64,000 bases of DNA from Aquibacillus salsiterrae (GCF_028416595.1 NZ_JAMQKC010000011.1:1-64000); one strand, 5' to 3'. Shown: positions 28,417 through 37,527, counted from the stretch's first letter. Numbers and translations: made by a program. Notes: a model not told the origin generated them from the sequence alone.

Positions 28417-29601
28417 TTATCTAATCACTTTTACTTGTTTACTAGCTTCAATAAGTGCTTGCTCGATATCAGCAATTAAGTCATCGACATGCTCAAGGCC
28501 AACTGATAACCTTAGTAATCCATCAGTAATTCCGCGTTTTTCCCTTTCTTCTTTTGGCATTGCTGCATGTGACATTTTGGCAGGATACGACAAAATTGAT
28601 TCGACAGCACCAAGGCTTACCGCAAATACTGGTATCTTCATGTGCTCAACAAATGTCTTCGTTACGTCTACATTAGGTAACGTAAAGGATAATACAGCTC
28701 CATCTCCACTCGTTTGCCTTACGTGGATCGGATGGCCTTTATGGTTAGTTAACCCAGGGTAGAAAACTTCTTCAACGAGCGACTGCGATTGCAAGAAGTT
28801 AGCAATCTTGTATGCTGATTCTGTTGATTGTTTTAACCTTGCTCCAAGCGTTTTTATTCCTTGAATTAACGTATAGGAATCATGAGCACCGAGAATCGAA
28901 CCAAATGTATTCTGGATAAAGGCTAATTGGTCTCCTAACTGTTTGTCCTTCGTAACTGCTAACCCTGCAATAATATCACTATGACCGGATAAAAATTTCG
29001 TGGCACTATGTAACACGACATCTACACCGAGCTCAATTGGCTTTTGATATAAAGGTGTCATGAACGTGTTATCCAAAAAGGTTAAACAGTCATTCGCCTT
29101 CGCAATTTTCACAACGCCCTCAATATCGGTAATATCTAAGCGAGGATTGGAAGGTGTTTCGATATAGATTACCTTGGTGTTCGCTTCAACCGCTTGTGCA
29201 ACAGCATCAAGATCTGTCATATCAACAAACGTGTAACTAATATTAAACTTATTTAAAATCGATGTAATAAAGCGATAAGTCCCACCGTATACGTCTTCTG
29301 ATACGATGACATGATCTCCAGCCGAAACGAGCATAAACGCAGAAGTGATGGCAGACATTCCAGATGAAAAGGCAAAACCATCCGTACCACCTTCTAATTC
29401 TGCAATAGTTTTTTCAAGCGCTTGTCTCGTTGGATTCCCAGAGCGACTATAATCATATGCACCATATTCATCAAAGTTATCTTGATGAAATGTTGATGAC
29501 AAGTAGATTGGAACATTAACAGCACCGGTTTGGTTATCAGGACTTGCTTTTGTTGCTGTATGAATTAACTTCGTCTCGATTTGGTTGTTAGTTGTACTCA
29601 T
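28417..29601 (-). CDS. metC: Cystathionine beta-lyase
   Basis: 394 residues, PLP enzyme of the Cys/Met metabolism family. The Schiff-base Lys is in HSATKFLSGHSD, and SRSGNPTRQALE and the SSGMSAI glycine loop are present. It cleaves cystathionine to homocysteine, pyruvate and ammonia. Its start overlaps the metI stop by four bases (ATGA-type), so translation is coupled. It could also be annotated as a cystathionine gamma-lyase-like paralogue; the gene order metI-metC supports the beta-lyase call. Confidence 0.88.
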   Translation of the reverse strand: MSTTNNQIETKLIHTATKASPDNQTGAVNVPIYLSSTFHQDNFDEYGAYDYSRSGNPTRQALEKTIAELEGGTDGFAFSSGMSAITSAFMLVSAGDHVIVSEDVYGGTYRFITSILNKFNISYTFVDMTDLDAVAQAVEANTKVIYIETPSNPRLDITDIEGVVKIAKANDCLTFLDNTFMTPLYQKPIELGVDVVLHSATKFLSGHSDIIAGLAVTKDKQLGDQLAFIQNTFGSILGAHDSYTLIQGIKTLGARLKQSTESAYKIANFLQSQSLVEEVFYPGLTNHKGHPIHVRQTSGDGAVLSFTLPNVDVTKTFVEHMKIPVFAVSLGAVESILSYPAKMSHAAMPKEEREKRGITDGLLRLSVGLEHVDDLIADIEQALIEASKQVKVIR

Positions 29602-30725
29602 TCCGCTGCCTCTCTTCCAAGTTTCTCAAATGCTTGCTTTAGATCTGCAAGTAAATCTTCCTCGTGTTCAATCCCAACAGAAAACCGTAATAGGCGATTG
29701 CAAATTCCGCGTTTGGTTCGCTCCTCTTCCGGAATGTCTGCATGGGTCTGTGTTGCCGGGTAGGTAATAAAGCTTTCGACTCCCCCTAAACTTTCGGCAA
29801 ATGTAATCAACTTTAAATGTTGTAAAAAGTCATTTACCCAGCCACCTTCTTGTAGTCGAAACGAGAGCATTCCACCTCTACCGGGATAGAGCACATCGGT
29901 AACTTTCGGCTCATCGTTTAAGTAGGTAACGATTGCTTCGGCATTTTCCTGGTGCTTTCGTAATCGTAGTGGTAATGTTTTTAACCCTCGAATCAATAAC
30001 CAAGCGTCTAGTGGTGATAAGACTGCGCCCGATGCATTGTGCAAGGTCGCTAGTCGATTACAAAGTTCTTTCCCCTTCGCAACGACTAAACCTGCTAATA
30101 CATCATTGTGTCCACCAATATATTTCGTTGCACTGTGAATGACAATATCCGCACCTAGTTGGACAGGTTGCTGAAAGTAGGGTGTTAAAAACGTGTTATC
30201 AACGATTAGTAATAAGTTATGTTTTTTGGCGACTTGAGCAACCTGTTCAATGTCAATTTCCTGCATTAAAGGATTTGTTGGAGTTTCTATTAAAATAGCT
30301 TTCGTATGTGCAGTAATCGCACGTTCTGTTTCAGCAATTGTGTTCATCGAAGTGTACATTGGCTTTATTTGATACTGTTCGCTGTAATAGGCAAGTAACC
30401 GGTACGTACCACCGTACACATCTTCAGCAACGACAATTTCATCACCTGAACGAAATAAGGATAAAACTAACTGAATAGCAGCCATTCCTGAGCTGCAAGC
30501 AAATCCAGCATCCCCATTCTCAAGATTTGCAATCCCGTCCTCTAGTACTGCACGTGTTGGATTTTTCGTTCGGGTATAGTCATAACCTGTCGACTGACCC
30601 AACCCTTCATGTTGATAGGCTGTTGATAAGTAAATCGGGGTACTAACAGCACCAGTTACTCGGTCACTATGATTCCCAAGTTGAGCCAGTCTTGTTTCTA
30701 ACCTATGTTCTGTCAAGTTGCTCAC
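29598..30725 (-). CDS. metI: Cystathionine gamma-synthase / O-acetylhomoserine thiolyase
   Basis: 375 residues, PLP enzyme with the Lys in HSATKYIGGHND and the segment SLGGVESFITYPA, closely following the B. subtilis MetI pattern. It joins O-acetylhomoserine to cysteine (or to sulfide directly), which is the entry of sulfur into methionine. The first gene behind a SAM-I riboswitch; metC overlaps its end. The direct sulfide use would connect it to the sulfate-reduction genes downstream. Confidence 0.92.
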   Translation of the reverse strand: MSNLTEHRLETRLAQLGNHSDRVTGAVSTPIYLSTAYQHEGLGQSTGYDYTRTKNPTRAVLEDGIANLENGDAGFACSSGMAAIQLVLSLFRSGDEIVVAEDVYGGTYRLLAYYSEQYQIKPMYTSMNTIAETERAITAHTKAILIETPTNPLMQEIDIEQVAQVAKKHNLLLIVDNTFLTPYFQQPVQLGADIVIHSATKYIGGHNDVLAGLVVAKGKELCNRLATLHNASGAVLSPLDAWLLIRGLKTLPLRLRKHQENAEAIVTYLNDEPKVTDVLYPGRGGMLSFRLQEGGWVNDFLQHLKLITFAESLGGVESFITYPATQTHADIPEEERTKRGICNRLLRFSVGIEHEEDLLADLKQAFEKLGREAAE

Positions 30726-30816
30726 CCTTCCCTGAATTTATAAAAATCAAAAGCGGAGGCGCAGAATGGACATGGCTGGCAAATTGTTATCCACATCCAG
30801 CAGCTTTTATCATAGA

Positions 30817-30976
30817 CAAAAAAGGCCATCTAAGAAGATGGCCTTTAACAGTTTAGTCCAAGCGCTCTTCTTATCTTTTAGGTTTTAGTAAACCTATTGG
30901 AATTAGCACCATGCCTAACATCGGCTGGTTGCTGAGACTTCACAGGGCCAAATCCCTCCATCTCTCATGATAAGAA
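30817..30976 (-). ncRNA. SAM-I (S-box) riboswitch with terminator
   Basis: On the minus strand: P1 arm TTCTTATC starting at 30976, ATGAGAG, ATGGAGGGA, GCCCTGTGAAG, TCTCAGCAACC, GGTGCTAATTCC and closing GATAAGAAGAGC (ends ~30866). This is the full S-box sequence signature. The intrinsic terminator is AGGCCATCTTCTTAGATGGCCT plus T6 (30843-30817). Binding of SAM stops transcription of metI-metC. The leader ends about 90 bases before the metI ATG. Confidence 0.96.
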
Positions 30977-31041
30977 ATAAATATAGTAATATTTATTCAT
31001 TATATTATTTAGTTTTAGTAGTTCTTTTATAACCTGTGATT

Positions 31042-31070
31042 AGTGTAATGTAATTTGGCATTTATTACAA
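31042..31070 (-). promoter_or_regulatory. Likely sigma-A promoter of the S-box transcript
   Basis: TTGTAA (31070-31065), 17-base spacer, TACACT (31047-31042) on the minus strand, about 65 bases before the aptamer. Confidence 0.5.
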
Positions 31071-31118
31071 GTATTTTTTTTAATATTTTTTAATTTTAGT
31101 ATTAGTCAAGTTAATTTA

Positions 31119-31149
31119 GATAGGGGGAGAACTGTCAAGCACCCCTATC
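31119..31149 (-). terminator. Hairpin after serA
   Basis: GATAGGGG (31119-31126) / CCCCTATC (31142-31149), 8 bp, touching the serA stop. The following bases lack a clear T run, so termination strength is uncertain. Confidence 0.45.
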
Positions 31150-31151
31150 AT

Positions 31152-32348
31152 TTAGATGATTCTTGTTGTAACAACACCTTCGATTTGACTTATTTTTCGT
31201 TCTAAGTTAGGGATAATATCTCCATTGACGTCATTTTCAATATCAATCATCGTATAAGCATACTCACCACGGCTCCTGTTTACCATGTCAGCAATGTTCA
31301 AATCAAAACTTGAGATAGCTGATGACATTTGACCAACCATGTTTGGAACGTTTTGATGAAAAGTAGCAACACGTTTTTTCCCGGTATAAGGAAGGCTCGC
31401 ATTGGGGAAGTTGACCGAGTTCTTGATATTGCCTGTTTCTAAATAATCTTTGATTTGGCGAGCAGCCATTACAGCACAATTATCCTCCGATTCCTTTGTA
31501 GAAGCACCAAGGTGTGGAATCGGAATTACATTTTTCATTTTTAACACATTCGCATTCGGAAAGTCTGTTATATACCGAGCAACAGTCCCCTCTTCAAGCG
31601 CTTGAGACATGTCTTTTTCATTGACAAGCTCACCACGTGAAAAATTCAAAATTTGGACCCCTTGTTTCATTAGACTGAATGAACCTGAATTAAACATTCC
31701 TTTCGTGTCATCTGTTAATGGGACGTGAACAGTAATGTAATCGGAATGTTGAAACAATTCATCAATCGTAGCCGCACGCTTAACATTGCGTGATAAATTC
31801 CAGGCAGTATCAACGGAAATAAACGGGTCGAATCCAATCACGTCCATACCAAGGTTTAGCGCGTCATTGGCAACTAGTGCACCAATTGCTCCTAATCCAA
31901 TTACACCAAGTGTTTTACCTTTTGCTTCTGTACCAACGAACTGTTTTTTACCTGCTTCGACAAGTTTGGAAAGATCTTCAGTTTCGTTATCCAAAGCTTT
32001 TGCCCACGCTACTCCATCAAATAGATTACGGGAAGATGCCATGATAGTGGTCAGAACTAATTCCTTTACAGCATTTGCATTTGCACCAGGGGTATTGAAG
32101 ACAACAATTCCTTGCTCGGTGCACTTTTCTACCGGGATATTGTTAACACCTGCACCAGCTCGCGCAATTGCTTTTAACTCGTCACCAAAGGTTAAGTCAT
32201 GCATGTGAAAACTACGGACGACGATAGCATCTGGGTTTTCACTATTGTTATCAATTTGATAGTTATCATCAAAAACTTTTAGACCATTTTCTGAAATATT
32301 GTTTAACGTTTTGATCATTTGCTTTTTATCTAACGTGATTGTACTCAT
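31152..32348 (-). CDS. serA: D-3-phosphoglycerate dehydrogenase
   Basis: 398 residues from ATG 32348 with AGGGGG upstream. It oxidises 3-phosphoglycerate to 3-phosphohydroxypyruvate, the first step of serine synthesis. The NAD domain has GVIGLGAIGALVA, the active-site Arg/Glu/His set is seen in VRSF, GAGVNNIP and HLGAST, and the last ~80 residues resemble an ACT domain (serine feedback). It is of the short bacterial type. Its leader contains a ZTP riboswitch and terminator, which links serine output to one-carbon and purine demand. Confidence 0.92.
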   Translation of the reverse strand: MSTITLDKKQMIKTLNNISENGLKVFDDNYQIDNNSENPDAIVVRSFHMHDLTFGDELKAIARAGAGVNNIPVEKCTEQGIVVFNTPGANANAVKELVLTTIMASSRNLFDGVAWAKALDNETEDLSKLVEAGKKQFVGTEAKGKTLGVIGLGAIGALVANDALNLGMDVIGFDPFISVDTAWNLSRNVKRAATIDELFQHSDYITVHVPLTDDTKGMFNSGSFSLMKQGVQILNFSRGELVNEKDMSQALEEGTVARYITDFPNANVLKMKNVIPIPHLGASTKESEDNCAVMAARQIKDYLETGNIKNSVNFPNASLPYTGKKRVATFHQNVPNMVGQMSSAISSFDLNIADMVNRSRGEYAYTMIDIENDVNGDIIPNLERKISQIEGVVTTRII

Positions 32349-32408
32349 AATTATTCCCCCTAATTCTTTTATCATTTAGATGCACCCTGCGATAGACAGC
32401 TCTCGGAT

Positions 32409-32460
32409 AAGAAAAGTGCCTGGAGCTAGACTGCTCTCGGAGCTTTTTATACTTTCTTAG
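32409..32460. repeat. Fragment of the dispersed repeat inside the serA leader
   Basis: AAGAAAAGTGCCTGGAGCTAGACTG and the tail CTTTTTATACTTTCTTA match the end of other copies (compare 10553-10620 and 61588-61740). It lies between the riboswitch terminator and the serA RBS. Confidence 0.65.
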
Positions 32461-32464
32461 CCTT

Positions 32465-32572
32465 TAACAAAAAGAGGCAAGGGTATCTCCCTTACCTCTG
32501 CCCAGGCGAACGGCTACGACACTATGTGCTCCCCCGCGGTTATCCGCGTTTCGCCAGTTACACATAGTATTG
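32465..32572 (-). ncRNA. ZTP (pfl motif) riboswitch with terminator, upstream of serA
   Basis: On the minus strand: P1 arm CTATGTG, AACTGGCG, CCGCGGGGGAGC, closing CACATAG, then the conserved 3' block CGCCTGGGCA (32509-32500). A terminator stem GAGGTAAGGG/CCCTTGCCTC with T5 ends near 32470. Order, spacing and the invariant CGCCUGGGCA are those of pfl/ZTP riboswitches, which sense ZTP/ZMP (folate shortage) and turn genes on. The gene in reach is serA, 116 bases beyond the terminator. Confidence 0.9.
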
Positions 32573-32596
32573 TCTCTAATTTTTTTGAATAAGGTA

Positions 32597-32625
32597 ATCT
32601 TAGGACAAGTTATGTCCCCTGTCAA
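32597..32625 (-). promoter_or_regulatory. Sigma-A promoter of the ZTP riboswitch-serA transcript
   Basis: TTGACA (32625-32620), 17-base spacer, TAAGAT (32602-32597) on the minus strand. The spacer contains the dyad GGACATAACTTGTCC. The start would fall near 32590, 18 bases before the aptamer. Confidence 0.75.
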
Positions 32626-32719
32626 TGAATCTATCATTAATATAGCAAAAGCTCGTTTTAAAATCAAGCGGAAACTGAATATTTATCCTGAATAATCATT
32701 TAATGTTCGTGTTTTTTAG

Positions 32720-33979
32720 TTATTCTTCGTCTGCTAGTGGTAATGTTATCTTGAAGGTCGTGCCTTCTCCTTTTATACTAGTAACGTTAATTTCACCTTT
32801 CAAACTATCAATAATCTTAAAACAAACCATCATCCCTAATCCGGTTCCATTTTCTTTAGTAGTAAAGTAGGGAGTTCCTAGGCTATTAACGTCTTCTTCA
32901 TCCATTCCTTTTCCATTATCGATAATTGTAACTTGTAAATATTTCCCGACTTGTTGGGTGCTGACAATAACCTGTCCGCTTCCATCAATCGATTCGACTG
33001 CATTTTTTATCATATTTAAAAAAACTTGAGTTAATTCATTGCGATTGGCACGGACGATAAAGTTTCCATTCGTTTGATTTATAATTTCCACTCCACTAAT
33101 CTGGGCATGGTACTTGGTTACATCTATAACATTTTCAATTACTTCCACACAATTTAACCGCTCGAAATCTTTTTCGTTCGTTTTCGCTAACGATAAATAG
33201 TCGTAAATAATCTTTTGGGCTCTATTCAACTCTGAATCAATTAATTGTAACGAGCTATGTTGTTTCTCGGTTAAATTCTTATCACCCTTTAGAATTTGAG
33301 TAAAACCCATCACAATCGTCAAAGGGTTTTTTATTTCGTGGGCAACAGATGCTGCCATCTCACCAATTAGTTTTACCCTTTCAGCTTGCTGAATTTGAAC
33401 CCTGTTTCTTTCCTTCTCCATTAAAGTCTCGACAATATAGACGACTAACACAATCGTAAGGAGGTTTGAGACGAAGAAATAGGTGATAAACATTGGTATT
33501 TCAGTATAACTAACCTTTCTGATAAAACTAAGCAATCCGATAACGATTAAAGAAACGGAAAAAAGCGTTAGGAGAACACTTATTTTTAACTTTTCACGCA
33601 ATTCCACCCGTTCATATTTTTTGATAAACAAGCTTACTATTACCGCCGACAACGAAAAAGCAATTATTGTTATCAGGAAGCCTTCATCGATCCCAATCCT
33701 CGCCCGGTAAATGAAAATGACGAGTGTAGCAAATAACCCCATCTTCCGTCCACCATACAAAAACGCAATAAGCCATGGAATAGTTCTCATGTCGTAAACA
33801 TGCCCTGTAGCAAGGTTAAACGGATAGGACATTGATATAATGATAGCAATTGCACAAAGGAAACCAATGATGTAGTAGTTAACTTTGGTAGGATATTTTT
33901 TGTAAAAAAAAGAAAAGTAGATAAAAACTGGTATTAATATTACTAACAGTGCAAACAAGTAATTTTCAAAGTTAAACAT
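32720..33979 (-). CDS. KinB-like membrane sensor histidine kinase (copy 1)
   Basis: 419 residues from ATG 33979 (GGAG upstream); a longer frame begins at 33997. Six hydrophobic helices in residues 8-185 resemble the 5TM-LYT-type sensor of KinB. The phospho-acceptor His214 lies in SVAHEIKNPLT, the N box is NMIKNAVE, and GTGLGM closes the ATP lid. Kinases of this type feed the Spo0F/Spo0B/Spo0A phosphorelay. A second, closely similar gene follows upstream at 34173-35429, so this is a tandem duplication. Sda (5439) is a known inhibitor of this class. The ligand is unknown. Confidence 0.85.
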   Translation of the reverse strand: MFNFENYLFALLVILIPVFIYFSFFYKKYPTKVNYYIIGFLCAIAIIISMSYPFNLATGHVYDMRTIPWLIAFLYGGRKMGLFATLVIFIYRARIGIDEGFLITIIAFSLSAVIVSLFIKKYERVELREKLKISVLLTLFSVSLIVIGLLSFIRKVSYTEIPMFITYFFVSNLLTIVLVVYIVETLMEKERNRVQIQQAERVKLIGEMAASVAHEIKNPLTIVMGFTQILKGDKNLTEKQHSSLQLIDSELNRAQKIIYDYLSLAKTNEKDFERLNCVEVIENVIDVTKYHAQISGVEIINQTNGNFIVRANRNELTQVFLNMIKNAVESIDGSGQVIVSTQQVGKYLQVTIIDNGKGMDEEDVNSLGTPYFTTKENGTGLGMMVCFKIIDSLKGEINVTSIKGEGTTFKITLPLADEE

Positions 33980-34172
33980 AGTGTGTCGCTCCATCATATC
34001 TGACGTTACCCAAAATTATAGCATAAAGGAAGATAGGTTAATTAGTAGCCAAGCCCAAAAAACGAGCCGAAAGTCATTGCCCTAATTCAGAAGTACCAAA
34101 ATTTACTAGTCTATCAAGTTAATAAGAAAAGCTCTTGATTTTTTTACTCTTATTTTTTGAAAAAAGTTAATT

Positions 34173-35429
34173 CTACTTACCTGCGAGCGGTAAAACAATT
34201 GAGAAGGTTGTCCCCACCCCCTGTTTACTTCTAACATTCAGCTCCCCTTTTAAACTATTAATTATTTTATAACAAACCATCATTCCTAAACCAGTTCCGT
34301 GCTCCTTTGTCGAATGATAAGGAATACCAAGGAGACTAACTTCTTTTTCACTCATTCCTTTTCCGTTATCGATTATATTAATCTCAATATATCTTCCTAG
34401 TATTCTAAAATTAATCGTTATTTCGCCATCTTTTTCAATTGCTTCGATGCCATTTTTGACTATATTTAAAAAAACTTGGGTCAACTCACTTCGGTTAGCT
34501 TTCACGCAATAGTTGCCATGTGTTTCATTTTTAAGAACAACACTAAATAACTGTGCATGATACTTTGTAACCTCAACAACGTTGTTGACAACCTCCATTA
34601 TATTTAACTTTTCTACTTCTACTGGCTTTGATTTCGCAAATGACAAGTAATCGTAGATAATTGTTTCAGCACGTTTTAACTCAGAATCAATTAACTCTAA
34701 TGAGCTCAACTGACGTGCTGTCAAATTTTTATCACCCTTTAAAATTTGTGTAAAACCCATCACAACGGTTAACGGATTTTTAATTTCATGGGCTACCGAT
34801 GCTGCCATTTCGCCAATTAATTTAACTCTTTCCGATTGTTGGAGTTGAACCTTATTCCTTTCCTTTTCTAGTAATGTCTCAATTATGTAAATAACTAGTA
34901 ATGTCGTGAACAAATTAGCAACCACAAAGTAGGAAAGAGAAGAGGTTAGCTGGTTTAAGTTGGATTTGTCTATCACAAGTACAATCCCGACTATAACTAA
35001 TAGGTTATTTACGACAGTGAATAATGCAGAAAGGGCAAGTCTTTGATAGAAGCTACTTGCTCGATATTTACCGATTACAAATGTAATACCTATACTTGCT
35101 ATGAGAGTAACAAATAAAGCAACGAGTAATCCAGCATCGAATCCTATAGTGGCCCGTAAAAGGACTATTAAAACTGCGATAAACGCACCGACCCAGTTAC
35201 TACCATAAAGGAAAGCAATTAGCCACGGAATATGGCGCAAGTCGAAAATGATACCAGATGGTAATCTGGAAGAAAAAGACATAGTTAAAATAACTGACAA
35301 AGCACAAAGCAATCCTAACATTAGAAGATTGGTTTTTGATTGATTATTTTTAAAAATATATGTAAAAAAAATAAAGATTGGAACTAAGATAATTAATAAT
35401 TCAAATAGGTAATTTTCGAAGGTAAGCAT
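34173..35429 (-). CDS. KinB-like membrane sensor histidine kinase (copy 2)
   Basis: 418 residues from ATG 35429 (GGGAG upstream); the frame opens at 35474. Same architecture as copy 1: membrane part to ~185, LLEKERNKVQLQQSERVKLIGEM linker, His214 in SVAHEIKNPLT, ATP-binding domain with NIVKNGIE and GTGLGMMVCYK. The kinase halves are far more alike than the sensor halves, so duplication was followed by divergence of sensing. 193 bases separate the two copies and no terminator is obvious. Transcription order is copy 2, then copy 1. Confidence 0.85.
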   Translation of the reverse strand: MLTFENYLFELLIILVPIFIFFTYIFKNNQSKTNLLMLGLLCALSVILTMSFSSRLPSGIIFDLRHIPWLIAFLYGSNWVGAFIAVLIVLLRATIGFDAGLLVALFVTLIASIGITFVIGKYRASSFYQRLALSALFTVVNNLLVIVGIVLVIDKSNLNQLTSSLSYFVVANLFTTLLVIYIIETLLEKERNKVQLQQSERVKLIGEMAASVAHEIKNPLTVVMGFTQILKGDKNLTARQLSSLELIDSELKRAETIIYDYLSFAKSKPVEVEKLNIMEVVNNVVEVTKYHAQLFSVVLKNETHGNYCVKANRSELTQVFLNIVKNGIEAIEKDGEITINFRILGRYIEINIIDNGKGMSEKEVSLLGIPYHSTKEHGTGLGMMVCYKIINSLKGELNVRSKQGVGTTFSIVLPLAGK

Positions 35430-35533
35430 TGTCTCAATCTCCCGTGAAGTAACATAAACCGATATTTTATGCACATTATATCACAAGAAATTATCCAATT
35501 TACCCCTATTTATTGAAATTTTTAGAAAAGCGC

Positions 35534-35585
35534 AGGGACAGGTGCTTGTCCTTCATCTTTTGGACGAACAACGGTCCCTGTCCCT
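35534..35585 (-). terminator. Long GGGACA/TGTCCC hairpin after the small acidic gene
   Basis: AGGGACAGG (35534-35542) / CCTGTCCCT (35577-35585) with a 34-base loop that holds a GTCC/GGAC pair. On the minus strand a short T run (CTTTT) follows. Preceded on the left by a fragment of the dispersed repeat (AGAAAAGCGCAGGG). Confidence 0.5.
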
Positions 35586-35589
35586 TTTG

Positions 35590-35883
35590 TTATGGTTGTA
35601 CGTTATCTCGTTGTGCTTCAATATTAATGAGTGCCCGCTCGATTCGATGCTGTGTTTCTTCGACACGCATTTGAGCTTCTGTCAATGGTTCCGTTGAAGT
35701 TCCACTACCATTAATTGCCTTACCTCGTGCTGCTTGAATGTCATGTTGCGTTTCGCGTAATTTTTGTTGCAACTGTTGGATTTCTTCTGTGTTTGCATGA
35801 TTAACAGCTGCTTGAGCAGACTGTTCTAGTTGCTGCGACAATTCAAAGAGTTGCTTGATCTCTTGGTCATTTTGAATAGGCAT
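35590..35883 (-). CDS. Small Gln/Glu-rich helical protein of unknown function
   Basis: 97 residues from ATG 35883, with GGGAGG upstream (five more in-frame codons exist before it). Long amphipathic helices with Gln-rich heptads (LSQQLEQSAQ, QQLQQKLRETQ), broken by a Gly/Ser/Thr loop in the middle, suggest a helical hairpin. No Cys, no signal peptide. It lies upstream of the KinB-like pair on the same strand with 160 bases between. I do not recognise the family. Confidence 0.6.
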   Translation of the reverse strand: MPIQNDQEIKQLFELSQQLEQSAQAAVNHANTEEIQQLQQKLRETQHDIQAARGKAINGSGTSTEPLTEAQMRVEETQHRIERALINIEAQRDNVQP

Positions 35884-36042
35884 GAAAATTCCTCCCAATA
35901 AAGTTTACCTGCATATCTTCTGCAAAATACACCCAGCCTATTCAATAAGTAGCGGTGGCTTAAGTTGTAACTTGGGTGTGAAAACACGGTATCAGTGTGA
36001 AGATTACGAAGGATTTGGACTTTCGGGCGAATTCATAAAAGT

Positions 36043-36086
36043 AAAAAAAGACAGTTCCTACACCGATTAGGCTGCAAAAACTGTCC
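36043..36086 (-). terminator. Intrinsic terminator after the alcohol dehydrogenase gene
   Basis: On the minus strand GGACAG(T)TTTTGC ... AGGAACTGTC is followed by seven T. It begins 8 bases past the stop. Confidence 0.85.
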
Positions 36087-36093
36087 TTATAGA

Positions 36094-37257
36094 TTACATC
36101 GCAATCCGATAAATTCGTTCGACCGCGTCTGCGCAGAGCTTGACGAAGTTACCTAATTGGCCTTTTTCAACTGCTTTTTTCGCCATGTCAGAAAAATGTT
36201 CATCGTCAATTTCGGCATCTCGAAGGGTCGTTGGCATACCAATTGATTTAAAAAATTCTTCTAATTTCTTAATCCCTGCTAATGCAGTTTTTTCTGGATT
36301 ATTCAGGTCAATTTCAACATCCCAAACACGGTTGGCAAATTGAACGAAACGATTAATATCATGCTTGTAAACATATTTCATCCAAGCCGGGAAAATAATT
36401 GCAAGGCCTGCGCCGTGAGTAATGTCATAAATACCACTTAGTTCATGTTCGATATCATGACTCGCCCAATCACCAGTTCTTCCTGTATTTAGCAAATCAT
36501 TATGTGCAATTGTTCCTGACCACATAATTTCTGCCCTCGTATCATAATTAGTTGGATCTTCTAAAACGGTATGGGCATTATTAATAATAGTTCGAAGTGT
36601 AGCTTCACATAGACGATCTGTTAACTCTACGTGTTTATCGTTTGTAAAATAGCGTTCTAAAATGTGAGCCATCATATCTGTGATTCCAGCTGCTGTTTGA
36701 TAAGGTGGTAATGAGTAGGTTAGTACTGGATTCATAATGGCAAATTGCGGCCTTAATTTAATATCACCGAATGCACGCTTGTACCAGCCGTCTTCATTGG
36801 TCACAACAGTTCCGGCACTTGATTCACTACCCGCAGCAGGTATCGTCAAGACAACACCAATTGGTAAGCAGTCCTCTACTACTGCTTTTCCTGTAAAAAA
36901 GTCCCAGGCATCACCTTCATATTTTACTCCAGCTGCAATTGCCTTCGCTGAGTCAATCACACTACCGCCACCAACCGCAAGGATGAAATCGATATCATTT
37001 TCTTTGCAAAGATTAACACCTTCACGAACAAGACTGATTCTCGGATTTGGCTTTACCCCACCAAGTTCAAAAATTTCAATTCCTTCTGCTTTTAGAGAAT
37101 CAATAACCGTGTCATATAAGCCACTTTCTTTGATGCTTCCACCACCATAATGTAGCAGAAGCTTATTGCCATAACTAACTGATTCTTGACCAACTGTTTG
37201 TTCTGTATCTTTGCCAAAAATTATTTTCGTCTTATTATCAAACACAAAATTTTGCAT
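36094..37257 (-). CDS. yugJ: Iron-containing (type III) alcohol dehydrogenase, YugJ/butanol-dehydrogenase type
   Basis: 387 residues from ATG 37257, where AAAGGAGGGG gives a strong RBS; the frame opens at 37299. It matches the NAD(P)H-dependent butanol/aldehyde reductase family: GGGSVIDSAKAIA nucleotide loop, metal ligands in DMMAHILERY and a His in DITHGAGLAIIFPAW. The size equals that of B. subtilis YugJ/YugK. Likely reduces aldehydes during fermentation or detoxification; the substrate is not known. No operon partners. Confidence 0.9.
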   Translation of the reverse strand: MQNFVFDNKTKIIFGKDTEQTVGQESVSYGNKLLLHYGGGSIKESGLYDTVIDSLKAEGIEIFELGGVKPNPRISLVREGVNLCKENDIDFILAVGGGSVIDSAKAIAAGVKYEGDAWDFFTGKAVVEDCLPIGVVLTIPAAGSESSAGTVVTNEDGWYKRAFGDIKLRPQFAIMNPVLTYSLPPYQTAAGITDMMAHILERYFTNDKHVELTDRLCEATLRTIINNAHTVLEDPTNYDTRAEIMWSGTIAHNDLLNTGRTGDWASHDIEHELSGIYDITHGAGLAIIFPAWMKYVYKHDINRFVQFANRVWDVEIDLNNPEKTALAGIKKLEEFFKSIGMPTTLRDAEIDDEHFSDMAKKAVEKGQLGNFVKLCADAVERIYRIAM

Positions 37258-37527
37258 ATACGTTTCCCCTCCTTTCTTAATAATAGTACGTTGACCCATT
37301 TAAAACAACTCTTTTGAAAGCGATTGCGTTTTGGGGTTTCACTTTCCATTTGGTTACCATTTTCACATTTTGTCGATGATTCGCTCCTTCATTGACAATT
37401 ACTCACACTACGCTGTATCCACCTTTGTGACATAAAAGAACAAACTTTGGGCAAACGTCCTCTGTTATTTAAATTTTGTAGTATGATAAAAGCGAGTTAT
37501 TTTATTTTTGGGAGAGGTGGGAGACAG
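37258..37527. other. Divergent intergenic region, possible cre-like site
   Basis: TTGAAAGCGATTGCG at 37314-37328 matches the cre consensus except at the last base. It lies between the alcohol dehydrogenase and esterase starts and could mediate CcpA control of either. No other structure seen. Confidence 0.35.
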
